Origin: Myotis daubentonii
Taxonomy: Eukaryota; Chordata; Mammalia; Chiroptera; Vespertilionidae
Direction: 5' to 3'
Assembly: GCF_963259705.1 (NCBI RefSeq)
Contig: NC_081861.1
Coordinates: forward strand, 110,948,102-111,012,101
Length of the DNA stretch: 64,000 nucleotides
In this document: positions 21,581 through 31,005 of the stretch, in pieces
Position numbering within the stretch: the first letter of the stretch is position 1
Layout of the letters: each line of letters begins with the position of its first letter
The notes under the pieces: model-generated
What the model was told of the DNA's origin: nothing
The model's input: the letters and a program-made list of their open reading frames with translations, nothing else
The model's database searches: none
Position numbers and translations under genes: made by a program

Positions 21581-23305
21581 CTCTAATGGGTAGAGACCTT
21601 TTAGCCAAAATGGGGGCAGAAATCACTTCTACTCCAGATGGCTCCGCACAACTTCGCCTAAGTGAGGAGATCTCCCCAATGATCCTGTCCCTAGCAGTGC
21701 CAAGGGATGAAGAATGGAAACTTTATACCCCCTTTCAAAGGCCTCACCATTAGAACCTGAATTAGAGAAAGAATTCCCGTTGGTCTAGGCGGAAGGTTAT
21801 CCTCCAGGCCTGGCTAAGGACCACGCCCTGATACTGATCGACTTAAAGCCTGGGGCACAGCCTGTTAAAATCTGCCAATATCCAATTCCAAGGGAAGCAT
21901 GCCTAGGAATCCAGGACCACTTAGACCAGCTGCTTCAGTGGGGACTTATTAAACAATGCAGGTCTCCATGGAACACACCTCTCTTGCCTGTAAAAAAACA
22001 TGGTAGTAAAGACTACCATCCCATACAGGATCTACGGGCTGTTAATGAGGCTGTTATAACCCTGCATTCAGTGCTGCCAAACCCCTACACACTTCTGGGG
22101 CTCATTCCATCAGAGGCGGAATGGTTTACATGCCTAGATCTGAAAGTTGCCTTTTTCTGCCTTAGATTAGCTCCTTCCAGCCAGCCTCTTTTTGCTTTTG
22201 AATGGGAAAACCCAACTACAGGGACCAAGGAGCAGTTCACCTGGACCAGACTGCCCCAAGGGTGCCAGAAGCCGGTCCATCCTTGCTGCTTGACACAGTC
22301 GCTGCAGGGAAGAAACATCTGCACAGCATACGTTTCAAGGGACCTGGTGTATATGGCATACTGTTCTTAATATGTATGCTCCCCTTCTTAGCACTATGTG
22401 TTTTAACCAAGGTCACCTCTCTGAGAAAGGTTGTTTTTCCCTGGAGTTAGGGATTAACAGGACTAAGGGAGGGAATAAAACCCCTTAACTAAGTGCCAGG
22501 CTGGTAATTAATCACTTTAACTACAAACAATCATGCTTAAGGTATGTAATCTTTACTTAGGATAATCTCTTTCAGTTACTTCCTTGTAGCTTAACAGAAC
22601 AATAGAGTAGTGACCTTGGAATGGAGGTAACAAACGCTCTTACCCTTGGGATAGAATGGATACGATTAAAACCAACTGGTATAAATACAGATGTAACAGG
22701 AGAATAAAGACAGAACCTGGCTGGAGAACCTGGCTAGAACCTGGCTAGGGAACCTGGCTAGGCTGCTGATCAACTGAATGCTGTCTCCATGTCATTCCTT
22801 CTTCGCCAACTCCATCCACACCTTTGGGATCCCCTGAACCTGCTGGGGTTGGACCCTAACACAAGGGTTCAAGAACTCTCCTACTCTCTTTAGTGGAGCA
22901 CTAGCATCTGACCTGTGTAAGTTTCTAGGACAGGACCTGGGATGTGTTCTACTCCTATATGTAGACAACATCCTATAGGCTAGCTCCACACGAACTCAGT
23001 GCTGGGAGGGAAGATGAACCCTTCTGAGACTGTTAACTAAAACAGGTTACAGAGTGTCCAAGAAAAAAGCACAGATTTGTCAGAAAAAAGTCAAGTATGT
23101 AGGCTTCCGAATCACCCAAGGGAAATGAAGGCTAGGGACTGAAAGAAAGCAGGCAGTATGTGCCATACCAGTCCCTTGCACCCGGCAGCAGATTTGGGAA
23201 TTCCTGGGAGCTGCAGGGTTCTGTTGAATTTGGATCCCAGGATTTTCAAGCCTACCCTTGCCTATCTATGAAGCTTTAAAAGAAGAAGAGAAGGGGCTTT
23301 TTTTG
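21581..23305 (+). pseudogene. pol: ERV reverse transcriptase, broken
   Basis: RT of gammaretroviral type in several frames. 21,581-21,760 is the protease tail/RT start (GRDLLAKMGA, then a stop). 21,985-22,262 is the fingers/palm (QDLRAVNEAV, then LPQG). After the inserted solo LTR, 22,868 onward continues exactly where it stopped (FKNSPTLFSGAL). The catalytic box is then YVDN where active enzymes have YVDD. The thumb/connection follows (about 23,040-23,300, with KYVGFRI and WEFLGAAGFC). Many stops. RNase H and integrase are absent because the element ends at about 23,305. Confidence 0.88.
22263..22861 (+). mobile_element. Solo LTR, family A (6-bp duplication)
   Basis: A 599-bp LTR, TGCCAGAAGC...GGACCCTAACA, with a perfect 6-bp target duplication CAAGGG (22,257-22,262 and 22,862-22,867). 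TATAAATA is at 22,680 and AATAAA at 22,703, followed by four GAACCTGGCT-type repeats. It interrupts the RT frame between the G and F codons of the LPQGF motif. The same family recurs at 60,461. A 6-bp duplication is typical of class II (betaretrovirus-like) ERVs. Internal part lost by LTR-LTR recombination. Confidence 0.9.
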
Positions 23306-23890
23306 CACATTTTCCAATTTCTTCCCAAAACCAATGTCTTTGTGTGTTTAACTTGTTTTCCGAACTACATAACCAAGATAATGGCAATGGTAAATTCGGG
23401 ACTTAAGCTGAATAAAGACAAGAAGGAGAAAGACAGCCCTAACCAGTTTGGCTCAGTGGACAGAGCATCAGCCTGCTAGCTCAAGGGTCCCATGTTTGAT
23501 TCCAGTCTACGGCATGTACCTTGGTTGCCTGCACATCCCCAGTGGGGAGTGTGCAGGAAGCAGCTGATCCATGTTTGTCTCTCCTCGATGTTTAGAAGTC
23601 TCTATCCCTCTCCCTTCCTCTCGGTAAAAAATCAATAAAATATATTTTTAAAAAAAGAAGCAGAAAGACAGAAAGAATCAGATAATAGTATTTTACCACA
23701 GGAAGGGAAAAACGTCCAGTAAGAAAGCCAACAAATACAGAAGAAGTAGTACTGGAGTGTTCATCTACCACAGGTGATACCCAGGGTCTCCCAGAGGAAG
23801 ACACTTAATAATGTGTATCCCTGTATAAAAAATGCTTCAGAAATGGGCATTATGAGAAGATGAAAACATTAATGGTCTCCTTGAATGAAT
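23306..23890 (+). pseudogene. SPANX-N-like copy 4, exon 2 with a SINE inside
   Basis: Only the end of the intron and exon 2 remain; the ERV joins at about 23,305 and replaces promoter and exon 1. The acceptor CCAAG ends at 23,377. Exon 2 opens IMAMVNSGLKLNKDKKEKD and is then interrupted by a SINE (23,437-23,661). It resumes with KNQIIVFYHRK and the SSKKANKYRRSS frame that it shares with copies 5 and 6, to a TGA about 23,775. The ancestral TAA lies at 23,806. The AATAAA is mutated to AATGAA. Dead copy. Confidence 0.65.
23437..23661 (+). mobile_element. VES-type SINE in copy 4 exon 2
   Basis: tRNA-derived SINE with A box (TGGCTCAGTGGACAGAGC), a B-box variant (GTTTGATTCC), a CATGTACCTTGGTTG body and an A-rich tail. 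A perfect 10-bp duplication AGAAAGACAG flanks it (23,427-23,436 and 23,662-23,671). Confidence 0.93.
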
Positions 23891-24249
23891 ACCAGCAAGG
23901 GTATAAAGAGAATGTGTTTGACTTTTTGCGTGTTTTCAGATGATGGGGAGGGAGCTAAAGAGGGGGCAGGAATGGGAGAAGGGAGTAATGTCGAATTCTT
24001 TAATTAGGGCACCAGACAAGCCATTCCATACTGACCCAGACAATTAGAATAAGGAAAAGGAGAAGACTGAAGGGGGATTTTTTCCTCAACACTTTCTCAT
24101 ACTGGCAAGGAAGAAAAGAAGCTGATGTTTAATTTAAGTTTGGATTGGGGGGGTGGGATGGATGGTGGTGGTCGCAGTCATGAGGAACAGGGTGTTGTGT
24201 TAGTGCTGGTGGTGTGCAATAATGAATTTGATCTCCTTTTTACATGGTA
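23891..24249 (+). repeat. Array spacer after copy 4
   Basis: 3' flank of the unit, homologous to 29,330-29,690, up to TTTTTACATGG, where the second ERV begins. About 70 bp of the normal spacer is missing between here and 28,059. Confidence 0.75.
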
Positions 24250-25620
24250 ACTGATAGCAGTAATCCAATTTCTAAAGTACAATTATTTCAGGTAGAAACT
24301 GTGGTTTCATACTGATCTTAAAGGGCTCCAGTTACCTTGCCAACTCAGTGTTTGGGAGACCCAGGATATGCCTAAGTTTAACCTAGGTTCTAGATAAGGT
24401 GTTTACTTAAATATGTATCTTTGTTGTTTAAAATTGTTTAACTAGTGCTAATCACCTAAAAATTAAGGCTAAAAGTTCTAGCTACCTGGAAAGCATGGCC
24501 TTGGTGTGATAGGAAGAAAAAGAAATGTTAAATGGATGGTAGACCAGTGAGCTGGGACTGGTCACTAATGGTGGATTGTGAGAAGGGCTGGATGTGGCCT
24601 AACTTCTCCTTCCTTGGTACCCCTGAAACGTCAGAGGGTACTCCTGGCCTTGGTTTTCCAATGTGTTTAATCTGTCGATTTTGTTGTTTCGCCGAAATCC
24701 TCTTGAATGACATTGAATGGTTCTTTCCTTCCTCTTTAACTTTTGGGGGATTGTGTGAATGGATTAATGGCTTCTAGATGGTATTCACCAACTCTGAGAC
24801 TTCCGGAGGGAAGTCAAAACTCGGACTGGCTACACAACTGAAACTGATTTGTTGGTATTTTGTGGTATAAATGTGGCATGCACCTTGAAGTTCTTCATGG
24901 GGGATGTATCTAGTTATCGTGTCTATTTAGTCTTGATTTCTTTGTTCAATATGAGTACCGTTTCTATCTGGATGAGACATGGGTCAAAAGTCCTGTCCTG
25001 GGATGTGAGAAAGGGAAGCCTCCACATCTGTTCCTGTCTTCTCAAGATCCCAAGACTGTAAAGGTACTTGTTCACTAAAAGGGTGTAAGTGTAAATATTT
25101 ATTTGATGTTTGTATGTCTACTTGGGTATAATTATTTGTTCATGTAAGTGTGGAAGTCTGTGGGAAAAACACCACACTCTTTATTTCTTTAAGGCTAAGT
25201 GCTCTGACCGATAGCAAAGCGCCTTGAGTGGCCACTGGGCCCCAAGAGCGCTTGCTCTCTGTCAGAGGTGGAATGGGCCCGCCTAACTAATGTCTGTTTG
25301 TTTGCTGGGAACTTTGATTTGCTATCTGTAAAGGAGGGCGGGAATGAAGCTGGTCAAATGTACTGAAAGGGTTTGGTACCTGTTGCTGCTAGCAAAGGAG
25401 GGGCTGATACCCACTTTTAGCGCACTCCCTTGAAAGAGGCCTGGTTGCTGCTCTGCCACAAAGGGAACTGGTAGAAAGACAAGAAAGCAGAGTGCTGTAA
25501 CTGATAAACAGGGTTACCTAGAAGCCATCAGGACTTTGAAGTTCTCCAAGAGAGGAGGAATCTGACTCGGAGACTGGCGAGGACTGGGTGGCTTTTCTTT
25601 AACTATCTCTTTCCTTGAGA
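24250..25620 (+). other. Unassigned non-coding part of the second ERV
   Basis: 1.37 kb with no ORF and no motif I recognise. Position upstream of pol suggests a leader or a captured host sequence. Confidence 0.35.
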
Positions 25621-25905
25621 GGGCTCCAGAGGGCGCACGAGGACATTTGGCCGCGCCTCCAGGCCATCTACGAGACCGAGACCGGCCCAACCCCAACTCC
25701 TCATCAGCACAGACCAGGAGATTGGGTCTACGTCAGAAGGCACCACTGGGAGACCCTAGAGCCATGTTGGAAGGGTCCCTACACTGTGGTGCTGACGACC
25801 CCCACCGCTCTCAAGGTAGATGACGTCGCGACCTGGGTCCATCACACTCATCCATCCATGACCCAGAAAGACTTCATCACCAAATGGAGCATCGATCAAT
25901 CGAGA
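25621..25905 (+). pseudogene. pol: ERV integrase C-terminal fragment
   Basis: About 95 codons of an open frame (25,615-25,968) match the C-terminal DNA-binding domain of gammaretroviral integrase. They show the VRRH, EPCWKGPYTV and PTALKVD blocks in the expected order and ending with the WVHHTH segment. The zinc-binding and catalytic DDE domains are absent. Integrase joins viral DNA to host DNA; this fragment cannot. In gammaretroviruses the env splice acceptor and env start lie in or just after this stretch. Confidence 0.85.
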
Positions 25906-27291
25906 TCAACGCAACCCGCTCAAGCTCAAGCTATGGCGTGCTCGACCTGCCTGATGCCGGTAACATGACTTATGATCACTCCTGTCACCAGGAGCCCCCA
26001 CAATACTGTGTAATACGCTTAGATAATGCCTGCATCTTCATGGACATGGCTCCAAAGAGACAAGGACCATTTATACGATCACATGTATAGTAGATGATGT
26101 TATATTAACCTTTGATTCTTTTGCAGGTTTGAATGTATGTTGGCTGTCCTGGAGGGGAGCTGTGTGGGGTGACCCCCAAAAGTAAAGGGTGCCTAGCTGC
26201 CAAGAGGGCAGGTGTCCAACTGGGCAGGGAACGGTGCCCATCAGGTTTTGGTCTCTGTTGAGAGACAGCTAACAGTTGGCAGCCTGTAATACTGTCTTGC
26301 AGGCCTGAGTCACCATGCCCATGTCAGGGGTAGTAAAGCTGGAAAAAGCCTGTTTAGAATAGAAGGTCTGAGGCATGGTTATGCATAGAAAAAAGGTTTT
26401 ATACCAACAGTTACTGTTTTGTTTTAAATCCATGAAAAGGAATTAGCATGGAAAGTCAGAAAATCTTAGAGCAGATCAGTATGTTTTTCTCCTTATGTAA
26501 TTCCTCCGAAATCTGGCAATGCTAAATAAGTCATGGCAAGCATCAGGCTTTGCATAGATACAATAAGACTGATTCCTAATAGTGGTTTTATTAACGGAAA
26601 ACTTTGACTGGAGTATCATGTTTTAAAGAGCCCTGTCTGAGCTCTGAAGACTTGAAGGCACTAAGAATGCCACAAAGAAAGCCTGGTATCCTGCTTGGGA
26701 GCCCTGAAGATGGCTGGCGCTGGAGCGTCAGGCCCATGCCCTACCATCACTGGCGGTTGGTCAGAGTAGAAGGGGAACAGTAAAGATGCCTCTGCATCCC
26801 TGCGGAACCCCCACACACTCTGGGCCGCAACGAGTAGGAGGGATGCTGAGATGGGCCTTAAAGCCTGGAGCGTGGGCTCAGGTGGAGTTGCTACAGGTGA
26901 GGGATTCACCTAACTCAGCAGTTACTGCAGGTAGGCCTGATGGCATCTGGATGGCTTGGCTTCCTGGCCCTACGGGGCACATTAAGGTTCAACCATGAAA
27001 TTCCAGCAAAGGTAGTCAGTTACCATTCTTGTTGTGTTTATGCAAACATCAGGACAATAGATAAATTAATCTTGATTTGGCTTTTTGATAGCCATGGAGG
27101 AATTTTAAGAAGAAAAATCCTATTTCAATAGAAGTTGTTAAATCTAAAATGGTTTCTTTCCCTTCCACCGGACCATTTGTTAAGCTTATAGGGATAGTTC
27201 AGTTGATAGTTCTGTGTGCCCAGTATGGGCCTCTAGCAACGGTGGAATAAAAATGCAATCTGTTTCATGATTGAGCCGGAAGTTCCAAGAC
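25906..27291 (+). other. Env-position sequence, no recognisable env domain
   Basis: About 1.4 kb between the integrase remnant and the polypurine tract. Short frames only. A weak similarity to a transmembrane-tail pattern is visible near 27,165-27,240. Otherwise unassigned. Confidence 0.35.
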
Positions 27292-27302
27292 AAGGGGGGG
27301 AA
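27292..27302 (+). promoter_or_regulatory. Polypurine tract
   Basis: AAGGGGGGGAA directly before TGAAAG, the gammaretroviral PPT/LTR junction pattern. It primes plus-strand DNA synthesis and sets the LTR start. Confidence 0.75.
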
Positions 27303-28058
27303 TGAAAGGGCGAGTCGTCGCAGGGCCTACGTTGGCCGGCCGCCGGGCCCCATGAGGCACAGCCTGACCACGCTGCTGGCGGCCTCAGGCACCAACTCCC
27401 CAGCCCACTGCGGGAGCCCGGCGAAGGCCGCCACCCGCCAGCTGCCCCCGGACCGGACCCACGTGGCAGCAGTGGCGGCGGGGCGGGGCGCTTTCCCTTG
27501 GCCGAGGAGATGGAGGAGGAGGCGATCGCCGGCGCCCCCAGGAAAGAGACGGAGGTCGTGGACTTCCTGTCTGGGCTGGAACTGGTCGATCTGCTGGACC
27601 CCCGGCAACTGGACTGGCCCCTGGAGCCCGGGCTCAGCTCTCCCTGGGGGGGGGGGTAGGACTGCGACCTCCATCTTGCCCTGGATCCTCCATTTTTGGG
27701 GCAGCCGCCATGTGCTCAGGAGAGTGCCTTCTTCCGGGAAGCCCAGGCCCCAGCTGGCCATGCCCAGGATTTCTTTAAACTAACCAATGACGATCAAGGG
27801 AGGTGCATGCCATAGAGATGACCACATCTTGTGTAACAAGACCTGACCAATCGGCGGGGCCCACAGTCCCCTCCCATGCCCTTACTATAAAACACACAAT
27901 CCCATCAGGCCTCGCTCTCTCAGCCACTGAGAAACTGTTGCATAGGTGAGTGTGTTCGGGGAGCCGAACTAGTTCGAAATGAAGGACTCTTTGCTTTTGC
28001 ATCTGACTCGCTGGCTCCCTGATGGGCTTTATGAGAATCTTGAAATCTGGGCACAACA
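27303..28058 (+). repeat. LTR of the second ERV with host-gene insert in U3
   Basis: Runs from TGAAAGGG after the polypurine tract to ...GGGCACAACA, where the array spacer resumes. U3 holds the CREBZF-derived block (27,352 to about 27,650), then two CCAAT boxes (about 27,784 and 27,848) and TATAAAAC (about 27,888). R/U5 follows with a TTGCTTTTGCATCTGACTCG stretch as in gammaretroviral LTRs. Length 756 bp, of which about 300 bp is host-derived. Confidence 0.72.
27352..27650 (+). pseudogene. CREBZF: CREBZF N-terminal fragment inside an ERV LTR
   Basis: Very GC-rich block unlike its surroundings. From ATG 27,352 it reads [17 protein letters not shown], close to the N-terminus of CREBZF (Zhangfei), a bZIP co-factor that binds HCF-1. 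After a gap of about 30 codons and a frame change, a second block (about 27,510-27,640) reads [10 protein letters not shown], then [16 protein letters not shown], again CREBZF in order. The bZIP domain is absent. There is no poly(A) and no target duplication, so it is not a simple processed pseudogene. It lies 49 bp inside the ERV LTR, which suggests retroviral capture. CREBZF identity is from memory of the human protein. Confidence 0.72.
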
Positions 28059-28650
28059 CCACAACTGGTACAGTTTTTCCTTTAACACCTTGGTCTAGAA
28101 CAGCCTTGTTGGATATTGGAGATACTAGAGAAGTGAGCTTTCACTGCAACAATTTCACTGATGATTCACTTCAAGTTACATTTGCCCCATACCAAAGTTA
28201 GATATTAGTAATGAGGGAAATTGGGTATGGTGTACATGGGTATTATCTTCACAATTTTACTGTAAATCTGGAACTATTCAAAAATAAAACATCCATTAAA
28301 ACAACACTCAAAATACCAGGAACTGGTAATATCTGAACATAGTGGAATGGACCACTGAAATGATGGGGGTGCTTGAGAAGTGGCTGAGAGTAAACACCAC
28401 CTCCCTGCCATATGCTGGACTATAATGGAACTAGAGGATATGAGAGTGAGAGAGAGAGGTCAGTTTGGGAAAAATTTTAGGAGGTTAGAGGAAGTTCTCT
28501 TTTCTATAACCAGAGCATCTGAGACTTCTGTATCCTCTCACACCTCCGCCCCTCCTGGATGGTCAAGCAGAGGCTTTGTGATGTCACGCCACACCATGGA
28601 AACCACTGATTTTGGGCAACCAGAGCTGAAGTGAGCGGCTCCTCATTGAC
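28059..28650 (+). repeat. Array spacer before copy 5
   Basis: Resumes at CCACAACTGG after the ERV. Homologous to 29,740-30,330, with the short GA tract near 28,450. No gene. Confidence 0.75.
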
Positions 28651-28651
28651 C

Positions 28652-28670
28652 TAGAGATTATAAATAGATG
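28652..28670 (+). promoter_or_regulatory. TATA box of copy 5
   Basis: TATAAATA at 28,659-28,666, about 105 bp before the exon 1 ATG. Confidence 0.5.
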
Positions 28671-28771
28671 CCAGGACCCTTTGAGTAGTGTCTGTTGCCT
28701 CAAGATAGACAAATTTACTAAGAAGATATTGTAGACTAGTGGAGATAAGGAATAAGACTCCAAACACAAGG

Positions 28772-29330
28772 ATGGATGAAGAAACTGCAAGTGCTAAAGG
28801 GAATTAGAAGTCAGTTTCTCAACTGGATGAGGAATAAGTGGATAAGGTCAGAATACCTTATTCAAATGCTGCCCCTTCCCCAGTAATTCCTCACCCAAGA
28901 TTCTGGCCTTGTGCTTTTTGGCCACAGACACTTCCTCATTCAATCCATTGTCATTCAATTACAAGCCCATTTCCTCATCATTTTCTAATTTCTTGCCCAA
29001 AACCAATGTCTTTCTGTGTTTAACTTGTTTTCAAAATATATAACCAAGATAGTGGCAATAGTAAATTTGGAATTTAAGCAGAATAAAGACAAGAGGGAGA
29101 AAGACAGAAAGAATCAGATGATTGTCTTTTACTACAGGAAGGGGAAAAACTCCAGTAAGCAAGCCAACAAATGCAGAAGAAGTAGTGCTGAAGAGTTCAT
29201 CTACCACAGGTGATACCCAGGGTCTCCCAGAGGAACACTCTTAATAATCTGTATCCCTCTATTAAAAAATGTTTCATAAATGGGCATTATGAGAAATGAA
29301 AACCTAAATGGTCTCCTTGAATAAATGCTA
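28772..29330 (+). pseudogene. SPANX-N-like copy 5
   Basis: Exon 1 is 75 bp from ATG 28,772 to donor AAG/GTCAGA (28,846), with TAG at codon 12 (28,805-28,807). The intron is about 200 bp and the acceptor CCAAG ends at 29,048. Exon 2 is open to TGA 29,211-29,213: IVAIVNLEFKQNKDKREKD, then KNQMIVFYYRKGKNSS. It then runs in the basic frame shared with copies 4 and 6 and not in the acidic tail of copy 2. AATAAA is at 29,320-29,325. Exon 2 lacks its internal ATG codons (ATA GTG). With the nonsense codon it is most likely a pseudogene. Confidence 0.63.
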
Positions 29331-30330
29331 GCAAGGGTAGAAAGGAAATGTGTTTGTATTTTTGTGTGTTTTCAGATGATGGGTAGGGAGCTAAGGAGGG
29401 GGCAGGCATGTGAGAAGGGAGGAATGTCGAATTCTTTAATTGGGGCACCAGAGAAGCCATTCCATACTGAGCCAGACACTTAGAATAAGGACAAGAAGAG
29501 TGAAGGGGGATTTTTCCCTCAAAACTTTCTCATACTAGGAAGGAAGAAAATAATCTGATGTTTTATTTATGTTTGGATTGGTGGGTGGGATGGATGGTGG
29601 TGGTCGTGGTCATGAGGAACAGGGTGTTGTGATAGTGCTGGCAGTGTACAACAATGAATTTGATTTCCTTTTTACATGGGAGACTATGGAATATTGTTAA
29701 GCTCGTGAAAGGATGGTCACCTCAAGATGTGAAGTTTTATGCCGCAACTGGTACCGTTTTTCCTTTAACACCTTGGTCTAGAACAGCCTTGTTGGATATT
29801 GGAGATACTAGAGAAGTGATATTTCACTCTGTTTCACTGATGATTCACTTCAGGTTTCATTTGCCCCAAACCTAAGTGAGGTATTAGTAATAAGGGAAAT
29901 TAGGTATGGTGTACATGGGTATTATCTTCACAATTTTACTGTAAATCTGGAACTATTCAAAAATAAAACATCCATTAAAAGAACACTCAAAATACCAGGA
30001 ACTGGTAATATCTGAACATAGTGGAATGCACCACTGAAATGATGGGGGTGTTTGAGAAGTGGCTGAGAGGAAACACCACCTCCCTGCCATATGCTGGACT
30101 ATAATGGAACTAGAGGATATGAGAGTGAGAGAGAGAGGTCAGTTTGGGAAAAATTTTAGGAGGTAAGAGGAAGTTCTCTTTTTTATAACCAGAGCATCTG
30201 AGACTTCTGCATCCTCTCACACCTCCGCCCCTCCTGGATGGTCAAGCTGAGGCTTTGAGATGTCAAGCCACACCATGGCAACCACTGATTTTGGGCAACC
30301 AGAGCTGAAGTGAGTGGCTCCTCATTGACC
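29331..30330 (+). repeat. Array spacer between copies 5 and 6
   Basis: Cleanest spacer in the right half of the array, free of insertions. Shows the GGTGGTGGTCGTGG tract and a short GA tract near 30,125. Confidence 0.8.
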
Positions 30331-30331
30331 T

Positions 30332-30350
30332 AGAGAGTATATATAGAGGC
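30332..30350 (+). promoter_or_regulatory. TATA-like box of copy 6
   Basis: GTATATATAGAGG at about 30,338-30,349, identical in core to copy 1. Confidence 0.5.
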
Positions 30351-30450
30351 CAGGACCCTTTGAGTAGTGTCTGTTCCCTCAAGATAGCCAAACTTACTAA
30401 GAAGGTATTGTAGACTAGTGGAGATAAGGAATAAGACTCCAAACAGAAGG

Positions 30451-31005
30451 ATGGATGAAGAAACTGCAAGTCCTAAAGGGAATTAGAATTCAGTTTCTCA
30501 ACTGGATGACAAAAAAGTGGATAAGGTCTGAATACCTTATTCAAATGCTGCCCCTTCCCCAGTAATTCCTCTCCCAAGATTCTGGCCTTGTGCTTTTTGG
30601 CCACAGACACTTCCTCATTCATTCCATTGTCATTCAGTTATAAGCCCATTTCCTAATCATTTTCCAATTTCTTCCCCCAAACCAATGTCTTTATGTGTTT
30701 AACTTGTTTTCAAACTACATAACCAAGATAGTGGCAATAGTAAATTTGGACTTTAAGCAGAATGAAGACAAGAGGGGGAAAGACAGAAAGAATCAGATGA
30801 TTGTATTTTACTACAGGAAGGGGAAAACCTCCAGTAAACAAGCCAACAAATGCAGAGGAAGTGCTGGATTGTTCATCTACCACAGGTGATACCCAGGGTC
30901 TCCCAGAGGAACACCCTTAATAATCTGTATTCCTCTATTTAAAAAATGCTTCAGAAATGGGCATTATGAGAAGATGAAAACATTAATAGTCTCCTTGAAT
31001 AAATA
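30451..31005 (+). pseudogene. SPANX-N-like copy 6
   Basis: Exon 1 is 75 bp from ATG 30,451 to donor AAG/GTCTGA (30,525), with TAG at codon 12 as in copies 2 and 5. The acceptor CCAAG ends at 30,727. Exon 2 is open to TGA 30,887-30,889: IVAIVNLDFKQNEDK, then KNQMIVFYYRKGKTSS, then a basic tail. AATAAA is at 30,998-31,003. Closest to copy 5 in promoter, exons and spacer. The tandem unit ends at about 31,245. Confidence 0.63.

Larger units (their letters stand above)
11174..23305 (+). mobile_element. Gammaretrovirus-like ERV, 3'-truncated
   Basis: Endogenous retrovirus in the order 5' LTR (11,174-11,587), leader, gag (from 12,251), UAG, pro, and reverse transcriptase to about 23,300. Class I/gammaretroviral features are one CCHC knuckle, a UAG between gag and pro in the same frame, and the RT sequence type. 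It has multiple frameshifts and stops and is interrupted by an L1, a MITE and a solo LTR. RNase H, integrase, env and the 3' LTR are missing. At about 23,305 it abuts the intron of SPANX-like copy 4, so its right part was lost by deletion or recombination. Not replication-competent. Confidence 0.9.
24250..28058 (+). mobile_element. Second gammaretrovirus-like ERV, internally deleted
   Basis: Inserted in the array spacer. It has an unassigned non-coding 5' part (24,250-25,620), the integrase C-terminus (25,621-25,905), a short env-like start and then unassigned sequence (25,906-27,290), a polypurine tract (AAGGGGGGGAA, 27,292-27,302) and an LTR (27,303-28,058). No 5' LTR, gag, RT or env domain is recognisable. 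Its LTR differs from the one at 11,174, so it is a different element. Confidence 0.75.

Noticed and set aside
26661..26998. Short ORFs in the env position of the second ERV
   Set aside because: No signal peptide, cysteine pattern or fusion peptide is visible; not enough to call env.
27271..27783. Plus-strand ORF of 170 aa as a possible gene
   Set aside because: Only part of it is in the CREBZF frame. The rest is out of frame or LTR sequence; better described as a CREBZF fragment in an ERV LTR.
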